64,000 nucleotides of DNA from Pseudarthrobacter sp. GA104 (GTDB taxonomy: Bacteria > Actinomycetota > Actinomycetes > Actinomycetales > Micrococcaceae), in assembly GCF_009741265.1 (NCBI RefSeq), contig NZ_WOWL01000001.1, forward strand, positions 3,596,001 through 3,660,000, read 5' to 3'. This document shows, piece after piece, positions 7,995 through 15,985 of this stretch; positions within the stretch are counted from its first letter, which is position 1; the number at the start of each line of letters is the position of its first letter. The position numbers and the translations under genes are program-made. A model generated the notes under the pieces. That model was not told the DNA's origin. It saw only the letters and a program-made list of their open reading frames with translations, and did no database searches.

Positions 7995-9712
7995 GAGATA
8001 ACGAGATGACCACTCCACAAATCCGCATCGACGAGGCCGGCGCCACCGGCGTCCAGCCGCTGCTGGAAATCCGCGACCTGGCCATTACGTTCAAGACCGG
8101 CGGCGGGGACATCCAGGCAGTCCGGAATGCGCACCTGAGCATCATGCCCGGTGAGACCGTCGCCATCGTGGGGGAGTCGGGTTCCGGCAAGTCCACGACG
8201 GCGCTGGCGGCCATCGGGCTGCTGCCCAATAACGGCCGTGTGTCCGGTGGCCAGATCCTGCTGGACGGTGAGGACATTGCCCACGCCACCGAGCAGCGGA
8301 TGATCGAACTGCGCGGCAACACCATCGGCATGGTGCCGCAGGATCCCATGTCCAACCTCAACCCCGTCTGGAAAATCGGCTACCAGGTCAAGGAGACCCT
8401 GCGCGCCAACGGCAGGCCGAGCGGGCCGGAGGACATTGCCAAGGTACTTGCCGAAGCCGGCCTCCCGGATGCGCACAGGCGTGCCAACCAGTATCCGCAT
8501 GAGTTCTCCGGCGGTATGCGGCAGCGCGCCCTCATTGCCATCGGCCTCTCCTGCCAGCCGCGGCTGCTCATTGCCGACGAGCCGACTTCGGCGCTGGACG
8601 TGACCGTGCAGCGGCAGATCCTCGACCATCTGGACACCATGACCACGGAACTGGGCACGTCGGTACTGCTGATCACGCACGACCTGGGCCTGGCTGCGGA
8701 ACGGGCGGACAAGGTCGTGGTGATGTACCAGGGACAGGTCGTGGAAGCAGGGCCCTCCCTGGAACTGCTGCGAAACCCCCGGCACCCTTACACCAAGAGG
8801 CTTGTCGAATCCGCACCTTCCCTTGCCAGCCGGCGGATCCAGGCTGCCAAGGAGCAGGGCGTGGAAACGGCCGATCTCCTGGCCCCGGCCGCAGAGGCGG
8901 CAACGGCAGACAACGTCCTGCAGATCCAGGACCTCCGCAAGGTCTACAAGCTCCGGCAGGGTTTCGGGAGAGCTTCGGACTTCGCCGCCGTTGACGGTGT
9001 GAGCTTCGACGTCAAACGCGGAACCACGACGGCGATCGTGGGGGAATCGGGTTCCGGCAAGTCCACAGTGGCCAAGATGGTGCTCCAGCTGGAGAAGCCG
9101 ACCGAGGGCAGGATTCTGTTCGATGGCGTGGACACGTCAGGTCTGAAGCCGGCGGAACTCTTCAAGTTCCGCCGCCGGGTCCAGCCCATCTTCCAGGATC
9201 CATACGGTTCCCTGGACCCCATGTACAACATCTTCCGCACTATTGAAGAACCGTTGCGCGTCCACAAGATCGGCGACAAAGCCAGCCGTGAGAAAAAGGT
9301 CCGGGAACTCCTGGACCAGGTGGCCCTTCCGCAGTCGGCCATGCAGCGCTACCCCAACGAGCTGTCCGGCGGCCAGCGGCAGCGCGTGGCCATCGCCCGT
9401 GCACTGGCGCTGGATCCGGAAGTGATCATCTGTGACGAAGCGGTGTCCGCCCTCGACGTCCTGGTCCAGGCGCAGGTGCTGAACCTGCTGGCGGACCTGC
9501 AATCCAAACTCGGACTGACGTACCTCTTCATCACGCACGACCTTGCGGTGGTGCGCCAGATCGCGGACCACGTCTGTGTCATGGAAAAGGGGCGGCTGGT
9601 GGAGACCGGATCCACGGACGACGTCTTCGAATCGCCGCAGCAGGAGTACACCAAGGCCCTGCTCAATGCCATTCCCGGTGCCAAGCTGATGTTGCCGCCG
9701 GAAGTGGCCTAG
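7991..9712 (+). CDS. Fused double ATPase of the peptide-type ABC transporter (DppD-DppF fusion)
   Basis: 573 aa with two complete ABC domains in one chain. Walker A GESGSGKS occurs at residues 61-68 and again at 351-358. Each half has an ABC signature (FSGGMRQRALIA and LSGGQRQRVAIA) and a Walker B aspartate ([12 protein letters not shown] and VIICDEAVSALD). Each half ends in an oligopeptide/dipeptide C-terminal extension (NPRHPYTKRLVES; SPQQEYTKALLNA). Most homologous systems use two genes; the fusion is common in actinobacteria. The ATG at 7991 overlaps the permease stop; an in-frame ATG at 8006 is an alternative. This is the last gene of the operon. Confidence 0.95.
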   Translation: MRDNEMTTPQIRIDEAGATGVQPLLEIRDLAITFKTGGGDIQAVRNAHLSIMPGETVAIVGESGSGKSTTALAAIGLLPNNGRVSGGQILLDGEDIAHATEQRMIELRGNTIGMVPQDPMSNLNPVWKIGYQVKETLRANGRPSGPEDIAKVLAEAGLPDAHRRANQYPHEFSGGMRQRALIAIGLSCQPRLLIADEPTSALDVTVQRQILDHLDTMTTELGTSVLLITHDLGLAAERADKVVVMYQGQVVEAGPSLELLRNPRHPYTKRLVESAPSLASRRIQAAKEQGVETADLLAPAAEAATADNVLQIQDLRKVYKLRQGFGRASDFAAVDGVSFDVKRGTTTAIVGESGSGKSTVAKMVLQLEKPTEGRILFDGVDTSGLKPAELFKFRRRVQPIFQDPYGSLDPMYNIFRTIEEPLRVHKIGDKASREKKVRELLDQVALPQSAMQRYPNELSGGQRQRVAIARALALDPEVIICDEAVSALDVLVQAQVLNLLADLQSKLGLTYLFITHDLAVVRQIADHVCVMEKGRLVETGSTDDVFESPQQEYTKALLNAIPGAKLMLPPEVA

Positions 9713-9733
9713 CGACGCGGCACCAACGCGCGA

Positions 9734-9780
9734 CGGCCGGCGCCGGGGTATTGGACTCCGGCGCCGGCCGTTGCTGTTTT
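9734..9780. terminator. Intrinsic terminator between the ABC operon and the SGNH gene
   Basis: Stem CGGCCGGCGCCGG (9734-9746) pairs with CCGGCGCCGGCCG (9758-9770), followed by TTGCTGTTTT on the plus strand. It lies between converging genes and abuts the stop of the minus-strand gene, so it probably serves both. Confidence 0.8.
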
Positions 9781-10622
9781 CAGTCCTGGCCCGCGCCTGC
9801 GCCTCCGGTGCGGGCATCCAGGAGCGGGGCAACGTCCGCCGTCGGCGTTCGCTCCAGGCCCAGTTCGCGGAGGCGGCGCTCAAGGAGCGTACCCAGCGCC
9901 CGGCGGCCCCCCGGGTTCATGTGCACGGAGTCCGCGAGATCCTGGACCAGGCCGTATTTGGTCAGCCAGTCACCCACGGCTACGAAGGGCAGGCCGTGGT
10001 CCGCCGCCACGGATCCCAGCAGGGCGTCCACCTCGCTTCGCCGGCCTCCGCCATGGCCTTCGCCGCGGGCCAGAGTCCCGATCATCGCCAGGCGCGTGCC
10101 CGGGTACCGCCTTTGGAGCTCCCCGATCAGCCGCTCAGCGTTGGCAACGATGTCGCTGTCACTGGCTCCGCTGGTGGCATCGTTGCCGCCGCCCTGCACC
10201 ACGATCAGCGCGGGCGTGCCGGCCGGGAGCAGCCAGTCGCCGCGCAGGAGCGCATCGATGTAGTTGCCCGTGGCACCCTTCGACGTGACAAAACCGGTGC
10301 CGCCCCTGCCGCAGAAGTACACCCGGTATCCCGCAGCGGCCAGGCCCAGCCGCGGCCAGCCGTCGGCCGGCTCCGATTGCGAATCGCCGATCAGGAGGAC
10401 GGTCCTGCCGATCTCCGGGACCACCGCTTCAAGCCGGCCGTTGCCGGGGTTGAGGACACGCGAAACGGCAGGCGCCGCGTCCACCAGGGCCGGACCCTCG
10501 CCGGACTGGGCGGGCAAGGCGCAGCCGGAGAGGACAATGGCGCCTGCCACGGCGATAACCGCAACGGCGGCCGCCGCGGTACGGCGGCGGTACCGGGCCG
10601 CAGCGGCCAAGGCATTTCGCAT
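9780..10622 (-). CDS. SGNH/GDSL-family hydrolase, putative lipoprotein
   Basis: 280 aa from the ATG at 10620-10622. A hydrophobic stretch (VAVIAVAGAIVLSGC) ends in a lipobox with Cys34, so an extracellular lipoprotein is expected. The SGNH blocks are all present: block I LLIGDSQSE with nucleophile Ser81, block III GGGNDATSG, and block V DSVHMNPGGRRALG carrying the Asp-x-x-His pair. These enzymes are esterases or lipases acting on acyl or acetyl esters; the substrate cannot be told. The gene stands alone, convergent with the peptide transporter and divergent from typA. Upstream bases 10623-10890 hold no gene. Confidence 0.85.
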   Translation of the reverse strand: MRNALAAAARYRRRTAAAAVAVIAVAGAIVLSGCALPAQSGEGPALVDAAPAVSRVLNPGNGRLEAVVPEIGRTVLLIGDSQSEPADGWPRLGLAAAGYRVYFCGRGGTGFVTSKGATGNYIDALLRGDWLLPAGTPALIVVQGGGNDATSGASDSDIVANAERLIGELQRRYPGTRLAMIGTLARGEGHGGGRRSEVDALLGSVAADHGLPFVAVGDWLTKYGLVQDLADSVHMNPGGRRALGTLLERRLRELGLERTPTADVAPLLDARTGGAGAGQD

Positions 10623-10890
10623 CTGGTGTCTTTCCCGCTTGCGCTGTATGTCAGAGCAATCATGTGGCATCGCCGCCGGATCCGCCAGTGATTTTGCCCA
10701 CAAATAAACATCGTGGCGCGGCGGTTGGCTGGCCACCGGATCCGCGGTCGGCGGAAAAATTTAGGCCAATAAAAGGCACACCGGCTAGACTTGGGGAAGG
10801 TGCCCTGTGCTAAGGGCCTGATCCGTCGTGCGTTCCAGTTGGAAATGTCGCGATACATTACAGCTGACCCACTGAATCGAGCAATAACGC

Positions 10891-12819
10891 ATGTCTGAAA
10901 CCACCACCAACATTGCGGTAGCCACTGCATCGCGCAGTGACCTGCGCAACGTCGCGATTGTGGCCCACGTTGACCACGGCAAGACCACCCTGGTCGACGC
11001 CATGCTCAAGCAGACCAACTCCTTTGCCGAGCACAACCACCTCGAAGACCGCGTCATGGACTCCGGTGACCTGGAGCGCGAAAAGGGCATCACCATCCTC
11101 GCCAAGAACACCACGGTGGCCTACAACGGTCCGTCCTCCCACGGCGAAACCATCACCATCAACGTCATCGACACCCCGGGCCACGCCGACTTCGGCGGCG
11201 AGGTGGAACGCGGCCTGTCCATGGTTGACGGCGTCGTACTCCTCGTTGATGCCTCTGAGGGCCCGCTGCCCCAGACCCGCTTCGTGCTGCGCAAGGCCCT
11301 CGCCGCACACCTTCCCGTGATCCTGCTGGTCAACAAGACCGACCGTCCCGATGCCCGCATCGACGAAGTGGTCCACGAGTCCATGGACCTGCTCCTGGGC
11401 CTGGCCTCCGACCTTGCCGATGAGGTGCCGGACCTGGACCTGGACAAGGTCCTGGAAGTTCCGGTTGTCTACGCTGCCGCCAAGGTTGGCCGCGCGTCGC
11501 TGGAGCAGCCCGCCAACGGTGCAGCCCCGGACAACGAGGACCTTGAGCCGCTGTTCAAGACCATCATCGAGCACATCCCGGCTCCCACCTACAACCCCGA
11601 CGGTGTCCTGCAGGCGCACGTCACCAACCTGGACGCGTCCCCGTTCCTGGGCCGCCTGGCGCTGCTGCGCATCTACAACGGCACCCTGCGCAAAGGCCAG
11701 ACAGTTGCCTGGGCCCGCGCCAACGGTGAACTCAAGAACGTCAAGATCACCGAGCTCCTGGCCACCAAGGCGCTGGACCGCGTGCCGGCAGAATCCGCCG
11801 GACCGGGCGAGATCGTCGCTGTCGCCGGCATCGAGGAAATCACCATCGGTGAGACGCTGACCGATGCCGAGAACCCGCAGCCGCTGCCGCTGATCACCGT
11901 GGACGATCCCGCCATCTCCATGACCATCGGTATCAACACCTCGCCGCTGGCCGGCAAGGTCAAGGGCGCCAAGGTCACGGCCCGCCAGGTGAAGGACCGC
12001 CTGGACAAGGAACTGATTGGTAACGTCTCCATCAAGGTTCTGCCCACCGAGCGTCCCGACGCCTGGGAAGTCCAGGGCCGTGGCGAGCTCGCCCTTGCAA
12101 TCCTGGTTGAGCAGATGCGCCGCGAAGGCTTCGAGCTGACCGTAGGCAAGCCGCAGGTGGTCACCAAGACCATCGACGGCAAGGTCCACGAGCCGATGGA
12201 GCACATGACCATCGACGTGCCGGAAGAGTACCTCGGCGCCGTCACGCAGCTCATGGCAGCCCGCAAGGGCCGCATGACCAACATGGCCAACCACGGCACC
12301 GGCTGGTGCCGGATGGAGTTCATCGTTCCGGCCCGTGGCCTGATCGGTTTCCGCACCAAGTTCCTCACGGACACCCGTGGCGCCGGCATCGCAGCCTCCA
12401 TTTCCGAGGGCTACGAGCCTTGGGCCGGCCCCATCGAGTACCGGACCAACGGTTCGATGATCGCTGACCGCGCCGGCGTCGTGACTCCGTTCGCCATGAT
12501 CAACCTGCAGGAACGCGGCTCCTTCTTCGTGAAGCCCACGTCCGAGGTCTACGAGGGCATGATCGTGGGCGAGAACTCCCGCGCCGACGACATGGACGTC
12601 AACATCACCAAGGAAAAGAAGCTCACCAACATGCGTGCAGCCTCCTCCGACACCTTCGAGAACCTGACGCCGCCGCGCGACCTCACCCTCGAAGAGTCCC
12701 TGGAATTCGCCCGCGAGGACGAGTGCGTCGAGGTCACCCCGGAAGCCATCCGCATCCGCAAGGTCATCCTGGACACCAACGAGCGTGCCAAGGCCAACCG
12801 CGCCCGCGCCAAGGTCTAG
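10891..12819 (+). CDS. typA: Ribosome-associated GTPase TypA/BipA
   Basis: 642-aa translational GTPase of the EF-G-like group, involved in ribosome assembly and stress adaptation. G1 AHVDHGKTT is at residues 25-33, the switch I region reads LEREKGITI, G3 DTPGHADF is at 94-101 and G4 NKTD lies near 150. The C-terminal part has VTQLMAARKGRMTNM and RGLIGFRTKFLTDTRG, typical of the TypA-specific domain. No clear Shine-Dalgarno precedes the ATG. A TAGACT box at 10786-10791 would give a 5' leader of roughly 90 bases. A perfect 15-bp hairpin follows the gene. Confidence 0.97.
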   Translation: MSETTTNIAVATASRSDLRNVAIVAHVDHGKTTLVDAMLKQTNSFAEHNHLEDRVMDSGDLEREKGITILAKNTTVAYNGPSSHGETITINVIDTPGHADFGGEVERGLSMVDGVVLLVDASEGPLPQTRFVLRKALAAHLPVILLVNKTDRPDARIDEVVHESMDLLLGLASDLADEVPDLDLDKVLEVPVVYAAAKVGRASLEQPANGAAPDNEDLEPLFKTIIEHIPAPTYNPDGVLQAHVTNLDASPFLGRLALLRIYNGTLRKGQTVAWARANGELKNVKITELLATKALDRVPAESAGPGEIVAVAGIEEITIGETLTDAENPQPLPLITVDDPAISMTIGINTSPLAGKVKGAKVTARQVKDRLDKELIGNVSIKVLPTERPDAWEVQGRGELALAILVEQMRREGFELTVGKPQVVTKTIDGKVHEPMEHMTIDVPEEYLGAVTQLMAARKGRMTNMANHGTGWCRMEFIVPARGLIGFRTKFLTDTRGAGIAASISEGYEPWAGPIEYRTNGSMIADRAGVVTPFAMINLQERGSFFVKPTSEVYEGMIVGENSRADDMDVNITKEKKLTNMRAASSDTFENLTPPRDLTLEESLEFAREDECVEVTPEAIRIRKVILDTNERAKANRARAKV

Positions 12820-12837
12820 CAACTCTAGTTTCTTCCA

Positions 12838-12872
12838 CAGAATGCCACCGGCCCCGTGCCGGTGGCATTCTG
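12838..12872 (+). terminator. Perfect 15-bp hairpin after typA
   Basis: CAGAATGCCACCGGC (12838-12852) is the exact reverse complement of 12858-12872, with a 5-base loop. No T run follows. The position right after the typA stop supports a terminator role. Confidence 0.7.
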
Positions 12873-12879
12873 CGTTCCG

Positions 12880-12926
12880 CCCTGCGCAGTCATGTCCCGG
12901 TTCGGCGCGCAGGGGCAGTCCCCGTA
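12880..12926. repeat. Left copy of a CCCTGCGCAG repeat flanking the AbiEi/DUF559 gene
   Basis: CCCTGCGCAG at 12880-12889 begins a stretch of about 47 bases. It matches the sequence at about 13812-13858 in roughly 38 of 47 positions, the first 13 of them identical. The reverse-oriented half here is degraded (GCGCGCAGGGG). It lies about 90 bases upstream of the gene start. Confidence 0.6.
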
Positions 12927-13017
12927 CACTGACCGGTGCCTTCACCGCACCCGGCGGTTTTCCACATGGCCGGCACGGGCCCTGGGTCGGACTCCTCGGA
13001 CCGGGCAGCATGCACCC

Positions 13018-13827
13018 ATGCGAACTGTCATTGATGCATTGGCGGCATTGGGGGGAGTCGCCAGCGCAAGCTCACTCAGGCAAGCCGGAGTTCCCCGCCG
13101 CCTCATTGAAGCCGGTGTGCTTGACGCCTCCGTCCAGAGGGTTGCCAGGGGAATGTACGCGCTGCCGCAGGCAGAACCCGTGCTCATCCATGCCGGCCGC
13201 CATTACGCGGTTCCGGGTTGTGTCACGGCCGCCTTGGCAGCGGGGCTGTGGGTAGTCAGGGAACCGGAGAAACCGCATCTGGCCGCCCGGCACGGGAGGC
13301 CAGTTCCGGGCTGCGTGGTCCATCGAAGCAGCCTTCCGTTGACGCCCTTGGATTTTGTGTGCCAATCCCTCCGCTGCCTGCCGCCGCTTGAGGCGCTGAC
13401 CATCGCGGAATCTGCGGTGAAGAAGGGGGTGGTTCAACTTCCGGCGTTGAGGGAACGCTTTCCAGCGGCGCGGGAGAAGAGCGTTCTTGCACTTGTGGGC
13501 AGAATCCGGCCGCAATCGGGTTCCATCATTGAAACGATGGCCCGGTACCTGCTGGAAGAAGCGGGGCTAACAGTCGAACTTCAGGTCAATATTCCGGGGA
13601 TGGGCCACCTGGATCTTCTTGTGGACGGACTGCTGGGCATCGAGACGGATGGCTACACCCACCACAGCAGCCGCGCAGCGTACCGGGAGGACAGGCGGCG
13701 CTGGAACGTTACCGTTGTCCGGGGCGTTCCCACCCTTCGCGTGACGTTCGAGATGCTGCTCGCCGAACCCAAGAAGTTCGTGCACATGGTGCATCAGGCA
13801 CTCGCGACGTACCGCCCTGCGCAGTGA
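13018..13827 (+). CDS. AbiEi-like N-terminal domain plus DUF559-type endonuclease-fold protein
   Basis: 269 aa from the ATG at 13018; the longer upstream frame has no family support. Residues 1-60 look like the winged-helix N-terminus of AbiEi-type antitoxins (VASASSLRQAGVPRRLIEAG, then RGMYALP). The C-terminal 110 residues resemble DUF559 / Vsr-like PD-(D/E)XK proteins: GHLDLLVDGLLGIETDGY with Asp and Glu in catalytic-type spacing, then YREDRRRWNVTVVRGVPTLR. This two-part family is widespread in actinobacteria, usually without an adjacent AbiEii toxin, and none is seen here. The function is unknown: a nuclease or a DNA-binding regulator are both possible. Related palindromic repeats lie on both sides of the gene. 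Confidence 0.75.
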   Translation: MRTVIDALAALGGVASASSLRQAGVPRRLIEAGVLDASVQRVARGMYALPQAEPVLIHAGRHYAVPGCVTAALAAGLWVVREPEKPHLAARHGRPVPGCVVHRSSLPLTPLDFVCQSLRCLPPLEALTIAESAVKKGVVQLPALRERFPAAREKSVLALVGRIRPQSGSIIETMARYLLEEAGLTVELQVNIPGMGHLDLLVDGLLGIETDGYTHHSSRAAYREDRRRWNVTVVRGVPTLRVTFEMLLAEPKKFVHMVHQALATYRPAQ

Positions 13828-13866
13828 AGCCCGGGTTCGCTGCGCAGGGACTGTCCCTGCGCAGCG
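13814..13866. repeat. Right repeat copy with a perfect 14-bp palindrome
   Basis: CCCTGCGCAG at 13815-13824 overlaps the stop region of the AbiEi/DUF559 gene. It is followed by a perfect inverted repeat: CGCTGCGCAGGGAC (13838-13851), one T, then GTCCCTGCGCAGCG (13853-13866). CCCTGCGCAG or its complement therefore occurs three times within 53 bases. It could end transcription of the genes converging from both sides. Confidence 0.75.
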
Positions 13867-13875
13867 TGGATCGCC

Positions 13876-14115
13876 CTAGGCGCGCGGCCGGCGCCGCTCC
13901 GGCGCCGGTGGCACTTCTTTGGCAGCCACCACCAGGTCCAAGGGAATGACGACGTCGGCCTGCCGGGTGCGGATGGTGCACGCACCGGCGTCGCAGGCCA
14001 GGAGGTGCCCGAGGGCATCCGTGAGCCCGTCCTCGATGCGGTAGCGCACCACAACCCTCGTTCCAGGCGTTGCGGTGGAGAGGAACCCGGAAGGAGCGGG
14101 TATAGGCTGACTCAC
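13876..14115 (-). CDS. Small SH3-like domain protein (N-terminal domain type of Rv0428c-like acetyltransferases)
   Basis: 79 aa, ATG at 14113-14115. The sequence GTRVVVRYRIEDGLTDALGH followed by CTIRTRQADVVIPLDLVVAA resembles the small beta-barrel domain at the N-terminus of some actinobacterial GNAT acetyltransferases. Here no acetyltransferase domain follows: the frame ends after a short basic tail (PAPERRRPRA). The gene is divergent from fdxA and convergent with the AbiEi/DUF559 gene. It is either a stand-alone domain protein or a remnant of a split gene. The family link is from memory of the motif and is not certain. Confidence 0.5.
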   Translation of the reverse strand: MSQPIPAPSGFLSTATPGTRVVVRYRIEDGLTDALGHLLACDAGACTIRTRQADVVIPLDLVVAAKEVPPAPERRRPRA

Positions 14116-14251
14116 CAGTTCATACTAGGTGCCCGGCTAGGTTCGCGGGAACGGGCTGGGAGATAATAGGCTCAGATGTCAAGAGTCCGGCCGCAGTTGC
14201 CGGATGCAAGAACCGGCGGGTTGCCGGAACCAACGTGGAGAGGCCAGGGAC

Positions 14252-14578
14252 GTGACGTACGTAATCGCGCAGCCGTGTGTAGATGTCAAGGACAAGGCAT
14301 GTATTGAGGAATGCCCCGTCGACTGCATCTACGAAGGTGAGCGTTCGCTGTACATCCATCCGGACGAGTGCGTGGACTGCGGCGCCTGTGAACCGGTCTG
14401 CCCGGTTGAAGCCATTTACTACGAGGATGACACCCCGGAGGAATGGGCGGACTACTACAAGGCCAACGTCGAGTTCTTTGATGACCTCGGTTCCCCCGGA
14501 GGTGCCGCGAAGATCGGCAACACGGGCAAGGACCACCCGATGATCGCCGCGCTGCCGCCGCAGAACCAAGACCACTGA
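14252..14578 (+). CDS. fdxA: Seven-iron ferredoxin FdxA
   Basis: 108-aa cytosolic electron carrier with one [3Fe-4S] and one [4Fe-4S] cluster. Cysteines at 9, 17, 21 and 25 and at 40, 43, 46 and 50 (CVDCGACEPVCP) match the actinobacterial FdxA pattern. The GTG at 14252 gives the expected VTYVIAQPCVD start, with a GGAGAGG ribosome site about 10 bases upstream. A GATAAT at about 14162 could be the -10. fdxA lies 14 bases before dapC, the same pairing as Rv1177-Rv1178 in M. tuberculosis. Confidence 0.96.
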   Translation: MTYVIAQPCVDVKDKACIEECPVDCIYEGERSLYIHPDECVDCGACEPVCPVEAIYYEDDTPEEWADYYKANVEFFDDLGSPGGAAKIGNTGKDHPMIAALPPQNQDH

Positions 14579-14592
14579 CCCGGGCAGGGACC

Positions 14593-15744
14593 GTGACCGC
14601 AGCAGCAAGAACCTTTGGCCTGGACCTGCCTGACTACCCGTGGGAGGCCATGGCGCCGTATGTCGCCAAGGCCGGGCAGCACCCGGACGGGGCGGTCAAT
14701 CTGTCCATTGGCACCCCGGTTGACCCCACCCCCGCCCTGATCCAGGATGCGCTGAAGGCGGCCGCCGACGCCCCGGGGTACCCCACCGTCCATGGCACCC
14801 CGGCCCTCCGTGAAGCGATTGCCGGGTGGTTTGAGCGGCGCCGCGGCGTTACCGGCCTCGATCCCCGCAACATCATGCCGACCGTGGGCTCCAAAGAACT
14901 CGTGGCATGGCTGCCGCTCCTGCTGGGGCTTAAGCCCGGAGACGTCGTCGTGCGCCCGAAGGTGGCATACCCTACCTATGACATCGGGGCCACCCTCGCC
15001 GGTGCCGCGTCCGTGGCGACCGACAACCTGGATGAACTCGACGACGAGACGCGGGCGAGGGTACGGCTCATCTGGGTCAACTCGCCCGGCAACCCCACAG
15101 GCAGCGTCCGGGGCGTCGAATCCCTGAAAGCGCTCGTGGAACAGGCCCGTGGGCTGGGCGCCGTGGTGGCCTCGGACGAATGCTACGCGGAGCTGGGATG
15201 GGGCGATTGGGACGTCCAGCGCGGCGGCCAGGCCGTTCCCAGTATCCTGGACCCCCGGGTCGCGGGAGGCTCCCATCGGGGGCTCCTGGCCGTCTACTCC
15301 CTCAGCAAGCAGTCCAACGTGGCAGGCTACCGTGCAGCGTTTGTGGCCGGAGATCCTGACTTGATGCCCAACCTGGTCAACAGCCGCAAGCACGCAGGCA
15401 TGATTGTCCCGTACCCGGTCCAGGAGGCCATGCGCGTAGCGCTTGGAGACGACGCCCACGTTGAGGCGCAGAAGGACCTGTACCGCGGACGCCGCGATCG
15501 GCTGGTCCCGGCCCTGCTGGACTTCGGCCTGGAGATCAAGGATTCCGACGCCGGACTGTACCTTTGGTCCACGGCGGGGGAGAGCACGTGGGACACAGTG
15601 GCACGGCTGGCTGAGCGCGGCATCGTTGTGGGCCCCGGGGTTTTCTACGGCGAGGCGGGCAACGGCTACATCCGCGTGGCTTTGACGGGTTCGGACGAGC
15701 GCATCGACGCCGCAGTGTCACGGCTGGCAGCGGCGCGGCAATAA
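14593..15744 (+). CDS. dapC: Succinyldiaminopimelate transaminase
   Basis: 383-aa PLP-dependent class I/II aminotransferase. It forms N-succinyl-LL-diaminopimelate from its keto precursor in lysine and cell-wall synthesis. The Schiff-base lysine is Lys239 in VYSLSKQSNVAGYRAAF. Other fold features are WVNSPGNPTGSVRG and the C-terminal YIRVALTGSDERIDAAVSRL. The GTG start follows fdxA by 14 bases, so the two genes are probably co-transcribed. dapD and dapE of the same pathway lie about 5 to 6 kb further on in separate transcripts. Confidence 0.93.
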   Translation: MTAAARTFGLDLPDYPWEAMAPYVAKAGQHPDGAVNLSIGTPVDPTPALIQDALKAAADAPGYPTVHGTPALREAIAGWFERRRGVTGLDPRNIMPTVGSKELVAWLPLLLGLKPGDVVVRPKVAYPTYDIGATLAGAASVATDNLDELDDETRARVRLIWVNSPGNPTGSVRGVESLKALVEQARGLGAVVASDECYAELGWGDWDVQRGGQAVPSILDPRVAGGSHRGLLAVYSLSKQSNVAGYRAAFVAGDPDLMPNLVNSRKHAGMIVPYPVQEAMRVALGDDAHVEAQKDLYRGRRDRLVPALLDFGLEIKDSDAGLYLWSTAGESTWDTVARLAERGIVVGPGVFYGEAGNGYIRVALTGSDERIDAAVSRLAAARQ

Positions 15745-15824
15745 AACAGCACCGTAACAATGGTGTGACTCGCGCCACAAGAGCCCTATTTTAGGGGCTT
15801 CAGCCACGTCTTGGATTAGTGACA

Positions 15825-15849
15825 CCCGCCAAGGAGCGGGTACTTTTTA
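15825..15849 (+). terminator. Short hairpin with T run after dapC
   Basis: CCCGC (15825-15829) pairs with GCGGG (15836-15840) and is followed by TACTTTTTAA. The stem is short but the T tract is clear. The remaining bases up to 15985 hold no gene and should contain the gltA promoter. Confidence 0.55.
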
Positions 15850-15985
15850 AGTGACTATCAATGGTGGCCCTCTACAAGAAGGCAGCCCGGGTGTTGGAAC
15901 CTGTGTTCTCAGGGTCAGTGCGCGGCTCACCTGATGTTGGATCAAGCTTTCGACAGAGGCCCAGAAGCCTCATGAAGGGGACTCC

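Noticed and set aside
10858..13011. 717-residue minus-strand frame opposite typA
   Set aside because: Pure shadow of typA, His/Gly/Val rich, with no family features.
13018..13827. Complete AbiE toxin-antitoxin system
   Set aside because: Only the AbiEi-like N-terminus is seen. No nucleotidyltransferase toxin (AbiEii) gene lies on either side.
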